This document shows, in pieces, positions 23,601 through 33,777 of a DNA stretch of 64,000 bases. The stretch's first letter is position 1. Every line of letters starts with the position of its first letter. The notes under the pieces are model-generated. The model saw only the letters and a program-made list of their open reading frames with translations, searched no databases and had not been told where the DNA came from. The stretch lies in NCBI GenBank assembly GCA_958450365.1, contig CAUEEP010000731.1, positions 2,914,501 to 2,978,500 on the forward strand, in the 5' to 3' direction. The stretch is from Mesorhabditis belari. Its lineage: Eukaryota > Nematoda > Chromadorea > Rhabditida > Rhabditidae. The translations under genes were made by a program, and so were the position numbers.

Positions 23601-26600
23601 TTACAGTAATATTTCTATTTTATTTACAAGTAATTTATTGGGTAAAAAGTAAAAAGTCGATGAATAAAAAGGATCAAAAATTAATATCTAGTAAATGTAA
23701 ATTTCAATCTTAAATTCTTTATTATAAATGTTTATTTTATTTAAATCAATAGATCTTTAATGCTAATTTTAGGCTCGTTTAATTAAACGCTACGGTGCGG
23801 CGGTTGTTGTAATGGCTTTCGATGAGAAGGGACAAGCCGCTGACATGCAACCGAAATTCGATATTTGCGAGCGCAGTTATAGGTATCTTTTTTTAAAAAA
23901 ATCACATAAAATCTTCAATTTTTAAGAATTCTCACGGAAATCGTCGGCTTTGATCCATCGGATATCGTCTTTGATCCAAATATTCTAACGATTGCCACTG
24001 GAATGACTGAGCACAACGATTATGCAATCAATTTCATTGAGGCCACGCGAATGATCAAGGTTTTTTTGTTGACTAAAATACTTGGGTCTACCAGAAGGTC
24101 TACCAGAAGCCAACCTTTCACTTCAAGCTTTGTCTTGGCTCAAGAAAGTCTCTTGGCTGAATGATGACCCTGATCACGACTGAGTTATAGAAGCCAGAGC
24201 CCTTTGATTGTTTCAGTTATCAAGCACAGAGTCTGATCTTGATCTTGATTCAAAAAAAGTGTCTAACTTCTTTCCTTCTTTCCTACAGTCTGATTTAGTA
24301 TGTTGTCTTTTTTTAATCGATTGTTTCCAGGAGAATCTCCCTGGTTGTCGTATCTCAGGCGGCGTCTCAAATATCTCATTCTCTTTCCGTGGAATGGAAG
24401 CCGTTCGAGAAGCCATGCACAGTCAGATTTTGATAATGATATTCTAAAAATCAACCAAAAATGACAAAATGATATGCATCAACAAATCTTACAGTATGAA
24501 CAATAAAATCTAGGTGTTTTCTTGTACCACGCGATCCGAGCTGGCCTCGATATGGGCATTGTGAACGCGGGTGCTTTGCCCGTCTACGAGGATATTGATA
24601 AGGTAGAAATGTGTAGAATTCACTGCGCTAGAAGATTTTGTGTTTAATTTAAGCTCAAAGCCCAAATCAACTTATCTCAATTTTCAGGATTTACTCAAAT
24701 TATGTGAGGATTTGATCTTCAATCGAGATCCGGATGCGACAGAGAAAATGCTAGCAATGGCGCAGAGTTTAGTAAAAGGAGAGAAAAAGGTATAGGGGAA
24801 ATGGGAAAGGTTTTGATCTAAAACAGTTTCTATCTTCTTTTGATTGATTCCCAATAGATCTTGAAAATAAAATGCTAGCAATGGTGCAGAGTTTAGTAAA
24901 AGGGGAGAAAAAGGTATAGGGGAAATGGGAAAGGTTTTGATCTAAAACAGTTTCTATCTTCTTTTTTGGATTGACTCGCAACAGATCTTGAAAATAAAAT
25001 GCTGGCAATGGTGCAGAGTTTAGTAAAAGGAGAGAAAAAGGTATAGAGGAAATGGGAAAGGTTTTGATCTAAAACAGTTTCTATCTTCTTCTTCTTTTGA
25101 TTGATTCCCAACAGATCTTGAAAATAAAATGCTAGCAATGGCGCAGAGTTTAGTAAGGAAAGAAAAAGGTATAGAGGAAATAGGAAAGGTTTTAAATCAA
25201 AACCATGAAAGGTTTTAAATCAAAACCAGGAAAGGTTTTAATTCAAAACCAATTTCTATCTTCTTTTTTTGATTGATTGATTCTTGACAGATCTTTTGAA
25301 ACTTTTCTCTACAAACAGAAATATTTGTTTGAATCTTTTTCGATCAGAAATGAGCGTTTTTGAAAAGAAACTTTCGAATAATCAATCAAAAAAAAAGCGG
25401 TTGAAGAAAACGAAAGTGAAATCAAATTTTAAACGAAATTTTTCATCTCTAAACGCATAATAATAATAATCTTTAGATTTAGAACTATTTGAATCGAAAT
25501 AAATGAATGATAAATTTAGGACGATGGACAGGCGCTAGCCTGGCGAAACGAGAGTGTTGAGGAGCGGCTGAAGTACGCACTCGTTAAGGTATTTTCCCCC
25601 AGTGTAAACGTCAATTGGTGCGCAACGGAAAAGTGCCATATCTTGGCTAATTTCTCTTTCTCCTCAATCTCTTTTTCCTCTTTGATTTCAATTGATAGAA
25701 AATTCAATTCTACATCAATTAATATGAAAATGAAAAAAAAATTGGAGTTGGAGAAAAATTGGCGAAGAAATTTCACTTTTCCGTTGTACATCTATTGACG
25801 TTTACACCAAAACTACATAAATTGCATAAGAAACTAAACAATAGCCACATTACCGTATACAAAAAGGTCTAATATGTCTAATATGTCTAGTACCTATCGT
25901 AATTCTTAAATCAATATCCAGGGAATCGACACTCATGTGGTCGAGGACACCGAAGAGGCTCGACAAAATAAACAACGATATCCAAGGCCATTAAATGTGA
26001 GTTTAGCATTACTGTAGAATAGATATAAATGAAGATGCAGTTAAAATTTCCTATATATATACCTACCGTAATCTAGGTGATCGAGCAACCGCTGATGGCC
26101 GGGATGAGTATCGTCGGCGAGCTGTTCGGATCGGGGAAAATGTTCTTGCCACAAGTAAGCAGCCAGCTTGAGAAAAATCTATAGTGCGTCGAATTTAGTG
26201 ATAGAAAAAGCCTAGGCCTAAGCCTAAGCCTAAGCCTAAGCCTAAGCCTAAGCCTGAGCCTAATATTTCTAAATTTTTTCCATTTCAGGTAATCAAATCG
26301 GCTCGAGTGATGAAAAAAGCAGTCGGACATTTGATTCCATTTATGGACGCGGAAAGAGAAGCCAGATTGAAAGAAATGAATTTGATTGATGATGAGGTGA
26401 GCATTTATGAAGAAATCAAGATCTAAAAACTTCGAAATCAATTGATTTCATGTCGTATTTGTTTATTTTAAACTTAAAGTCGAAGTTGAATCAGAAACGC
26501 TATGTAAATCAAAGAAGTCTGTCTTCACTGACTGACTTCACTGAGTGAAGACTGACTTCACTGAGTGAAGACTGACTTCACTGAGTGAAGACTGACTTCA

Positions 26601-29600
26601 CTGAGTGAAGACTGACTTCACTGAGTGAAGACTGACTTCACTTTGTCTATGTGAATGAATGTTCAAGTACTACATAAACAACGAACAAAACAAAGAACAA
26701 AACAAAGAGCAATGTAAACTTTATAGCATTACTTATCGATAACAATTCAAGATTTGAATCTATTCCTTTTTCAGAGTCCCTACCAAGGGACCATGGTTTT
26801 AGCAACGGTGAAGGGTGATGTGCATGATATTGGAAAGAATATCGTTGCCGTTGTGCTTGGATGTAATAATTTCAAGGTGAGACTGTAAAATATTGTTATT
26901 TATAGTACCGTAAATACTGTAATTGGATCTCGCCGCCCTTGTACAGTCGCGTAGTCGCAAAAGTTACCAAAGTTTTTTAGTATTTCATTTTTTTCAAAGC
27001 GCCCATACTTTCCAAAAAAAATGGGTCCTTGGTATCAAAAAATAGCCCTGAATTTCAGCTATTTTTTGATACCAAAGCGCGCATTGTAGCATAAACCAGT
27101 GTCGAGAAAAACTCGTTCAAAGTTAGACTACGCGATGCTCCGGCCGTCATTATGGAGGGTGGGGTACTATTACAGTATTACAGTATTTACAGTATGTATT
27201 ATGTAGAATTATCCTTAAAACTCATAGATTTCTAATGTTTTTTTTTATATTTAGGTAATTGATTTGGGTGTGATGACACCGTGTGAGAAGATTATTCAAA
27301 CGGCCATCGACGAGAAAGCTGGTAGGGTAAACTTATGGGAATTAGCATTGTTAAACTGTTAAACTGAATAAACTATGCAATTTTATTCAGATTTTATTGG
27401 TTTATCTGGTTTAATCACTCCATCACTTGATGAGATGGTTCATGTGGCAAAAGAAATGAATCGACGAGGGTTAAAGGTTCCTTTGTTGATTGGAGGTTTG
27501 TGAATTCATAAAACAAATTTATCGAGTTTTAAAGAATTCAAGTAATAATTAGAATCTCTTCCTCAAATCCTTTTCCTAACAATTTTAAGAGGCTATTTCT
27601 AGGAGCAACAACTTCAAAAACGCATACAGCTGTGAAGATCTCTCCTCGATACTCCCATCCAGTCATTCATTGTCTCGACGCATCGAAGAGTGTTGTTGCT
27701 GTGAGTTTTCACGCAAAAAGAATTGATTAGAATTGATTGATTGATTTCAATTTCAGTGCTCAGCCCTTGTCGACCAGAAAGTTCGTGAGGTTTTCCTCGC
27801 CGATATCGATGATGATTATGTGATTGTTCGAGAAGAACATTATGAGGGATTAAAGGAAAGACGGTAGGATGGAAAGGGTTTAAAAGAATCTGATAAATAT
27901 AGTTTATAGTTTATATTTTAAGATTTATAAAGTAAAAATCTATAAAAAAAACACCTCTAGATTTACGTCATTGATCGAATCGCGAACGAAGAGTTTGAAG
28001 AATGACTGGAAAATCTTTGAGCCACGTTTGAAGATTCCCCATTGATATGATATGTAAATTTTGTTTTTCAGTAAAACCAAGCTTTTTGGGGACGAAGAAT
28101 TTCTTGGATATTGATCTTGAAGAGGTCAGTTCAGCTTTTGTATGCTTATGGCATGCTTATGACTTGCTTATGACTTGCTTATGACCAGCTTATGACTTGC
28201 TTATGGCTTGCTTATGGCTTGCTTATGACCAGCTGATGGCCAGCTTATGATCTGCTTATAACTTGCTTCTGACCAGCTTATGATCTGCTTATGACTTGCT
28301 TATGACCTGCTTATGACCAGCTTATGACCAGCTTATAACTTGCTTCTGACCTGCTTATGACCTGCTTATGACCTGCTTATCACCAGCTTATGACCAGCTT
28401 ATGACCCAAATATCCAGGCAAAGAGTTAGCTTGATTTGCCTTGATAAAAGCTTGCTTATGAGAATAAAACTCTTTACAATATTTTCCTTTTTAGTTCATT
28501 TTCTAAAAAGAAAACATCTATTCTAGACAAATTACCGTAATCAACTCTTCAATTTTATATTTTCATTTGATTAACTCTAATTTTGATCAAATTCACTGAG
28601 ATTTGTGATTCCCTCATCAAATTTGACTAAAATTTGAGTTAAACAGTTGAACTACGATAGTTTATTTGAAATAGGTGTCTTTTAGAAATCTCTTCAAGCT
28701 AGCAAATGAATGAAGAGTAAAATGGAATCCTAGGTAATCCCATTCATCGACTGGAAACCCTTCTTCGACGTTTGGCAACTACGCGGAAAGTATCCGAATC
28801 GGTTGGTTAATTGAAAAATGCGAAAAATAAAGATATTCAGTTAAGAGATCTAATTTAAAAGTTAATTTATTTAATTATTTAATTTATTGTCAATAAATGT
28901 CAAATTTTATTCAGCGGTTACCCTCGAATCTTTAATGACGCCGACGTGGGATCGGAGGCAAAGAAAGTCTTTGAGGTGGGAATGGGAAAAGAAAGAGTGG
29001 AAAGAAAGAGTGGACAAGAAAGAGTGGAAAAGAAATTTGTATATAAAAATTCGATTATTTATTTCTTAAAGATCGTCTATCTAAATGAAATATCTAATAT
29101 TTAGGATGCAAAAAGTTTGCTGAAGAAAATGATCACAGAGAAATCGTTGCGGGCAAACGCGGTCATCGCTTTCTACGAGTGTGCATCCGAGGGTGACGAT
29201 TTGTGGTTATTTGAGGTACGATATTTTCATCCAATATCTTCATCCAATATCTTCATCCAATATTTTCATCCAATATTTTCATCCAATATTTTCATCCAAT
29301 ATTTTCCTTTAAATCTAATTAACATACGGTATTCATAGATTTACAGCTATATAAGAGAATTCCTAAGTTTAGATCATAGCTAACATATCTGATAATTGAT
29401 TTATACAGTACGAAAAGCTAAACGAGTTTATTTACCGTGAAATTGAGGTCGATTAAAAGCTGGCTCTCATGACACTAGCCTTGGCTTGGTCCTGCCCTAG
29501 GCTTGGTCCTGCCCTGGTCCTGATCCTGGTCCAAGTCTTGCAGCCCTTGGTACTGGGGTACTGTAGTTGAGGCGTACTTTAAGGCATACTTTAAATCACG

Positions 29601-31608
29601 CTATTTCCAACTGTAACCCTTTAAAAAGCTTTATCGAGTTTACAGAATGGTGCCAAGAAAGAGATCCTCTACGGACTTCGACAGCAATCCGGTCGTGAAC
29701 ACGATCAACCGCATCTGTGCTTGGCTGATTTTGTCGCACCACTCGATGGGGGTAAGCTTTTGGAATAAAGAGAGATTTAAGTGCACCAGAAAGTGTGCAT
29801 TTTCATTGTTAAACTACAAGTTCACGCTATAGATCACATAGGCTATACTGGCTCTCATGACGGCTTGGTCCTGCCCTAGGCTTGGGCTCAACCCTGGCCC
29901 TGATCCTGGTTCAAGTCTTGCAGCCCCAATAGTAAGGCTTGACCCTGGCTCTAGCATTGTTCTTGACCCGGAATCAGGTCTCCAAAAAGGGACTGGAGCT
30001 GATCCTGATCTTGATGTTGGTTCTAGCCCTGCCCAAGATTCCAAAGAAGTGATCCTGGTCTAGATCTGACTCAAAGAAAATCGCAGAGAGATAAGAGTGC
30101 TCTTCATCTATTTCTTCTGCTTTCAGGTAAACCCAAGGACTACATTGGAATGTTCGCATGCACAGCCGGGTTGGGTGCCGAGGCATTGTGCGCAAAGTTC
30201 GAGGCGGAAAGTGATGACTACAACAGTATCATGGTTAAGGTGAGATATCTAGGCATCAGATATTTATTAGCTTCTAAACGTATTAATGTTTATTTTCCAG
30301 GCTTTAGCCGATCGTTGCGCCGAGGCATTGGCTGAGTGTTTGCACAGACGGGTGAGTTCAAGGTTTTAAAAAGCTACATTATACTGTCGCAAATTTCAAA
30401 TAAATCTTTATACTTAGTCTAAAGTAACCTAGACTAAAGATCTAAAGCATTGCCGCATCTAGAGCATTGCTGCATCTAGAGCATTGCCGCAGTCATTCTA
30501 AAGCGTGTCCCAACTACTGGAGACTCACAGTAGCTACAGATTGCATTGCTGGGTTACGGTAGCATCACTACGTGTTTACGGGTTACGGTATCCGGGATAT
30601 ACTTTGGGCTGAATGAGTTTTTACATTACAATTACAGATCCGCGTCGAGTTGTGGGGTTACAGCAAAGAGGAAACTCTATCGCATGATGATCTCCTTTCG
30701 ATCAAATATCGTGGAATTCGACCAGCACCCGGATATCCAACACAACCGGATCACACGGAAAAGGTTTCACTTTTAAAAAGTATAAGCTACTCAGATAACA
30801 AATACATTTCTATATATAACAATAAGTCAACGAAATGGTCAACTTTAACTACTAGATAAGTAGTCCGGAAATTACTATTCAAGGATTTTCCAGACTCTAG
30901 AGCTTGTAAACTAAGAAAGGCTAAAGGTTGACTTGAAAAAATAGAGCCTTTAGGGTAACCCTGCCGTGTCTCATGTAGTTCTTATCTAGAGATTTAAACA
31001 GGTTAAAAAAAAAGCTGGATATGAGGTACACCATTGCGTTGAAGTTTAGACGAGTAAACTGATTTTGAAAAGCTTATCAACCGATATCAACCTTATCAAC
31101 TTTCAGCGTACTCTCTGGCGACTCCTTGGCGAGTGTAAAGATGCGCAAATCGGGTTGACGGGTTTGTTTTTAATAGCTCACAGCGGTTGATTAATGTAGT
31201 TAATCTATAAATAATCCTAAGACTTATAGGATTCTCATAAAATCTGAATAATTTCTAGCAATCATATCAGCTTATTATACACTTGAAAGATCAATTTTAA
31301 GCTAAAATCGATTTGCAGATTCTCTTGCAATGACCCCAGCAGCTTCAGTCTCTGCTTTGTGTTTCTCTCATCCAAACAGCCAATATTTCGCCGTCGGCAA
31401 GATCAATAAGGATCAGGTAAAAAAAATAGGATTGAATTTCAGTGAAAAAAAAAAGTCAGTTGTTGACTAAATTGAAATGCTTTCTTAGGAGTTTCGAATG
31501 AAAAAAGACTGAAAATTTTAGGTAGAGGACTACTCATCCCGGAAGAATCAAAGCATTGAGGAGACTGAGCGTTGGTTGGCACCGATTCTTGGATATGAAA
31601 ATGATTAA
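17673..31608 (+). CDS. metr-1: Cobalamin-dependent methionine synthase (5-methyltetrahydrofolate-homocysteine methyltransferase)
   Basis: Forty exons join in phase to 1250 residues, the family length. Starts: 17673, 18322, 18572, 18708, 18937, 19105, 19593, 19932, 20425, 20975, 21091, 21953, 22130, 22317, 23773, 23927, 24331, 24514, 24688, 25520, 25922, 26077, 26289, 26775, 27255, 27391, 27603, 27757, 27961, 28072, 28734, 28915, 29105, 29646, 30127, 30301, 30638, 31107, 31319, 31522. Ends: 17804, 18399, 18646, 18801, 19029, 19157, 19686, 20031, 20543, 21048, 21281, 22010, 22270, 22439, 23882, 24059, 24421, 24602, 24789, 25588, 25996, 26154, 26396, 26876, 27321, 27495, 27700, 27863, 28025, 28124, 28801, 28975, 29215, 29751, 30239, 30351, 30763, 31161, 31416, 31608. 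It moves a methyl group from methyl-THF to homocysteine through cobalamin, in the cytosol. Seen: zinc ligands Cys251 and Cys314/315 ([16 protein letters not shown]), cobalamin-ligand His777 in DVHDIGKN, AdoMet-domain RPAPGYP at 1157. All four modules are present. It looks intact; AATAAA follows at about 31636. Confidence 0.97.
17868..17940. repeat. Short tandem repeat in metr-1 intron 1
   Basis: Copies of AAGTCTAG and AAGTCAAGTCTAG in series. Confidence 0.7.
19160..19510. repeat. Tandem array in metr-1 intron 6
   Basis: About 15 copies of a 20-26 bp unit around TCTCTAAAGTTTATAGAATA, fading into CTCTACAGTTTATAGAAT variants. It fills most of the intron. Confidence 0.85.
20100..20450. repeat. 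Tandem array that copies the 3' end of metr-1 intron 8 and the start of exon 9
   Basis: A unit of about 66-68 bp (ATATAGTTGATCAAAAACCG, then ATTCAG, then ACAAGG, CATAGCTGTCGGTCTAAA) is repeated five times before the true exon 9, which begins at 20425. Each unit carries the acceptor ATTCAG. In most decoy copies the codons after it are changed (GGGTAATGCATAG, with a stop); the last copy reads on into GLNCALGA. Confidence 0.9.
20680..20955. repeat. Hairpin and tandem duplication in metr-1 intron 9
   Basis: The block GTCTGTTACAATTGTAAGGC with CTATCCTAGCCTTTCCCAGA occurs twice directly (about 20827 and 20887) and once inverted (about 20790-20835). The sequence left of it (GTAGTCTATCTTTGAACG, TTTATGCTACAGTGTGCG) is a decayed piece of the TATCAAAAAATAG palindromic MITE. 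Confidence 0.75.
21303..21614. mobile_element. MITE with AGAGTGTGTTTC / GAAACACACTCT ends, in metr-1 intron 11
   Basis: The left end AGAGTGTTTCTGGCAAGTAA faces the right end GAGGAACACACTCTAATG. Interior shares TTACTCGAGT and AAAAGTACGGTAAT with a second copy at 47696-48022. Confidence 0.7.
21606..21952. repeat. Tandem duplication (about 180 bp) in metr-1 intron 11
   Basis: The block from CACACTCTAATGTTTACAGT through TTAGCTAGCTAGC to TTAGTTCAAAGAAAA is present twice, at about 21606-21785 and 21790-21946, with small indels. Confidence 0.8.
22461..22912. mobile_element. MITE-D (GGTACTTGTCG ends) with internal minisatellite, metr-1 intron 14
   Basis: Ends GGTACTTGTCGG and CCGACAAGTACC are inverted. 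Interior matches copies at 23116-23294 and 46389-46608 (GACTGATCACCTCGATCTAC, CACTCAAAAGTTGTCAGC). In this copy the interior AGCTTCTTG segment has expanded into the array at 22580-22872. Confidence 0.85.
22580..22872. repeat. 18-bp minisatellite, about 16 copies
   Basis: The unit CAGCTTCTTGTCAGCTGT repeats almost perfectly, with the first few copies reading CAGTTGT. There are no spacers, so it is not a CRISPR array. Being 18 bp it leaves all frames open, which produces long meaningless ORFs. Confidence 0.95.
23116..23560. repeat. MITE-D copy plus a 167-bp tandem duplication, metr-1 intron 14
   Basis: A MITE-D copy occupies 23116-23294. The segment from CATAATCACCACTCAAAAG through its right end to TTCTATAGTATTCATTTCAT is then repeated (about 23216-23384 and 23385-23552), so the second unit carries only the right part of the MITE. 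Confidence 0.8.
24746..25200. repeat. Four-fold tandem duplication of the 3' half of metr-1 exon 19 with its donor site
   Basis: A unit of about 124-132 bp begins AAAATGCTAGCAATGG, holds the exon end through the donor AAGGTATAG, and the first part of the intron. It starts at about 24747, 24869, 24993 and 25125. Only the first copy is linked to the full exon 24688-24789; the other three lie in intron 19. Confidence 0.9.
26211..26262. repeat. Interstitial telomere-type repeat in metr-1 intron 22
   Basis: About eight units of GCCTAA (the complement of TTAGGC), with one GAGCCT variant, within a 134-base intron. TTAGGC is the nematode telomere unit. Confidence 0.9.
26517..26642. repeat. 20-bp tandem array in metr-1 intron 23
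   Basis: Six copies of ACTGACTTCACTGAGTGAAG. Each unit contains the palindrome CTTCACTGAGTGAAG. Confidence 0.9.
26906..27191. mobile_element. Palindromic MITE (TATCAAAAAATAG hairpin family), copy 2, metr-1 intron 24
   Basis: Ends ACCGTAAATACTGTAATTGG and the complement of TACTATTACAGTATTACAGT. The central hairpin TATCAAAAAATAGCCCTGAA/TTCAGCTATTTTTTGATA is the same as in copies 1 and 3. The whole intron, MITE included, has been copied to 33141-33669. Confidence 0.8.
28133..28420. repeat. Tandem array of GCTTATGACC / GCTTATGACTT units, metr-1 intron 30
   Basis: About 25 irregular copies of a 10-11 bp unit around CTTATGACCAG. Confidence 0.85.
29220..29310. repeat. 13-bp tandem array, metr-1 intron 33
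   Basis: Six copies of ATATTTTCATCCA, starting right after the donor. Confidence 0.85.
29456..29935. repeat. Dispersed duplicate of GGCTTGGTCCTGCCC-rich sequence around metr-1 exon 34
   Basis: The sequences GCTCTCATGAC, TTGGTCCTGCCCTAGGCTTG and CAAGTCTTGCAGCCC occur at about 29460-29540 (intron 33) and again at 29846-29930 (intron 34), bracketing exon 34. Confidence 0.7.
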
Positions 31609-31680
31609 AATGGGAAATGTTTTAAGATTTCATTCAATAAATTCGATTTTTGTTTTTTGATTTATCATTGTTGAAGTTGA

Positions 31681-32226
31681 ATTCTTTGAAATCTGAAAAC
31701 TCGAATGAATGAATGAATAATATAAATTATACGAGAAATATGGAAATATTTTGATGTATAATATTTATTATATAAACAAAGCTTAAAAGCTTAACAATTC
31801 TTTTTGAACGTTTTCAAATCCGATAATCGCCACCCGTTTCCTCCTGCCTGAATGGCGAAATGTTTCACCGCCTCGTCCGGGAGCGGAAAGAGAATTGGTA
31901 TAGAAAAATTCAATTATTTATTTCTTAAATCGAGATCGGAGGCAAAGAAAGTCTTTGAGGTGGGAATGGGAAAAGAAAGAGTGGGAAAGAAAGAGTGTTC
32001 TTTGAATTCTTTGAAAATTCTTTGAAATTTGAAAACTCGAATGAATGAATGAATAATATAAATTATACGAGAAATATGGAAATATTTTGATGTATAATAT
32101 TTATTATATAAACAAAGCTTAAAAGCTTAACAATTCTTTTTGAACGTTTTCAAATCCGATAATCGCCACCCGTTTTCTGCTGCCTGAATGGCGAAATGTT
32201 TCATCGCCTCGTCCGGGAGCGGAAAG
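31681..32226. repeat. Direct duplication (arms 31681-31890 and 32018-32226) bracketing a copied piece of metr-1
   Basis: Both arms hold the same 3' end of the minus-strand Arg/Ser-rich gene (stop codon, ACGTTTTCAAATCCGATAAT, GGCGAAATGTTTCA), with a handful of substitutions. Between them lies about 100 bp matching metr-1 28949-29065, that is, the end of exon 32 and the start of intron 32, in permuted order. Confidence 0.85.
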
Positions 32227-32510
32227 ATTGGCCGTTCCGGTTGAAGTTCCACAGTCGGCGCTTCCGGAAAGTTCTTTTCGATTTCGTAGACCTTCGGGAT
32301 CCTGTATCGGCCTCTGCTTGGAGAGGTATCTCGTGACGTTGAGTGAGAGCGTGAACGAGAGAGAGACGCTGGCGACCGGTCACAGCTTTCCTCCGAGGAA
32401 GTTCTTGATCGCGATCTTGGCGACCTCGAATTTTGTCGAGAATGGACAAGAATGGACAAGAATGGACGAGAATGGACGAGAATGGACGAGAAAGGGGGCA
32501 CGACATCCAT
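32127..32510 (-). CDS. Short Arg/Ser-rich protein, function unknown
   Basis: A single open frame of 127 residues begins with ATG at 32510, three bases after the acceptor-like TTTCTTTAG (possible trans-splice site or an intron acceptor from unseen upstream exons). The N-terminal 25 residues come from a tandem GAATGGACGA repeat. Residues 26-62 are Arg/Ser dipeptide-rich (RSPRSRSRTSSEESC, SRSRSHSTSRDTSPSRGR), like SR proteins. The tail YEIEKNFPEAPTVELQPE and HFAIQAAENGWRLSDLKTF is ordinary globular sequence. It is convergent with metr-1, 518 bases from its stop. The terminal 70 codons are duplicated downstream at 31780-31895. I do not recognise it; it may be the last exon of a longer gene. Confidence 0.5.
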   Translation of the reverse strand: MDVVPPFSSILVHSRPFLSILVHSRQNSRSPRSRSRTSSEESCDRSPASLSRSRSHSTSRDTSPSRGRYRIPKVYEIEKNFPEAPTVELQPERPIFPLPDEAMKHFAIQAAENGWRLSDLKTFKKNC

Positions 32511-32589
32511 CCTCTAAAGAAAAAAGAATTGAACATTCTTCGCTCATCATTTTAGTCCTTTGTGTAATTTGTACTCAAATTTTCTAAAC

Positions 32590-32712
32590 AAACCCTTTCC
32601 AGCGCACTAAAATCATTCTAGTGGTGCGCTAGATGGTGAGGGTTTACAGAGGTGAATTATGATGGATTCAGTGCACGAGAAAGGCTTTGTTTTTGAGCAC
32701 AAAGTACAACAG
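32590..32712. repeat. Hairpin repeat of the GTGCACCAGAAAGAGTG family (diverged)
   Basis: TTTCCAGCGCACTAAAATC, then a second half GTGCACGAGAAAGGC, ending in TTTTTGAGCACAAAGTAC. Confidence 0.55.
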
Positions 32713-33036
32713 AAAGAGTGAAGAAGTTGGCAATTGGTTTAGTTGAAATTTTTGAAAATCTTATCGAATAATGGAGTTAAAGATCAAATCAAGTTGAAAT
32801 TGACACACGCGCAAATCATTCTTTCATTTGTAGACAGAAAGAAAAAAATGGAAAAGGGAAAAAAGAAGAAAAAGAAGAAAAAGAAAGACTCGGATTTCCT
32901 CTCTTTCCTTTGATTTGACGAGAAATCGATATTTTCTTGGCTCTTTTTTTTTCTTCTTTTTCCCCTCACTTTCCCATTCACAAATCACTCAGATCACCTC
33001 TTTAGAAATGCTTTTTTTTCAATCAAAAATTCAACA

Positions 33037-33771
33037 TTGATATTAATATTATTTTTTTTTTGATAAAGATTTAAATCAAAATAAGATATTCAGTCAATCA
33101 AGCAATTTTTAAATCTTTTGTGTACTTAGTTCTCATTTTAGACTGTAAAATATTGTTATTTATAGTACCGTAAATACTGTAATTGGACCTCACCGCCCTT
33201 GTACAGTCGGATAGTCGCAAAAGTTTTCCTAGTATTTCATTTTTTTCAAAGCGCCCTTACTTTCCAAAAAATGCGTCTTTGGTATCAAAAAATAGCCCTG
33301 AATTTCAGCTATTTTTTGATACCAAAGCGCGCATTGTAGCATAAACCAGTGTCGGGGAAAATCGTTCAAAGCTAGACTACGCGATGCCCCGGCCGTCATT
33401 ATAAACTGATGACGAGAAAAATGCGTTTAAAGTTAGGCTACGTGATGCTCCGTCTTTTGATATCAAAAAATAGCCCTGAATTTCAGCTATTTTTTGATAC
33501 CAAAGCGCGCATTGTAGCATAAACCAGTGTCGGGGAAAATCGTTCAAAGCTAGACTGCGCAACACTCCGCACCGTCATTATGGAGGGTGGGGTACTATTA
33601 CAGTATTACAGTATTTACGATATGTATTATGTAGAATTATCCTTAAAACTCATAGATTTCTAATGTTTTTTGATATTAATATTGTTTTTTTTGATTAAGA
33701 TTTAAATCAAAATCAGATATTCAGTCAATCAAGCAATTTTTAAATCTTTTGTATATTTAGTTCTCATTTTA
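33037..33771. repeat. Copy of metr-1 intron 24 bracketed by 102-104 bp direct repeats
   Basis: Direct repeats at 33037-33140 and 33670-33771 share GATATTCAGTCAATCAAGCA and TTTAAATCTTTTGT. Between them, 33141-33669 begins GACTGTAAAATATTG and ends CATAGATTTCTAATGTTTTT, the same as metr-1 intron 24 from 26881 to about 27241, including its MITE. The copied MITE has since duplicated its central hairpin (33281 and 33457). Confidence 0.9.
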
Positions 33772-33777
33772 TACGCA

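Noticed and set aside
29814..30195. Overlapping ORFs around 29.8-30.2 kb
   Set aside because: They cover metr-1 intron 34 and exon 35 in wrong frames; the intron is a GGCTTGGTCCTG-rich repeat.
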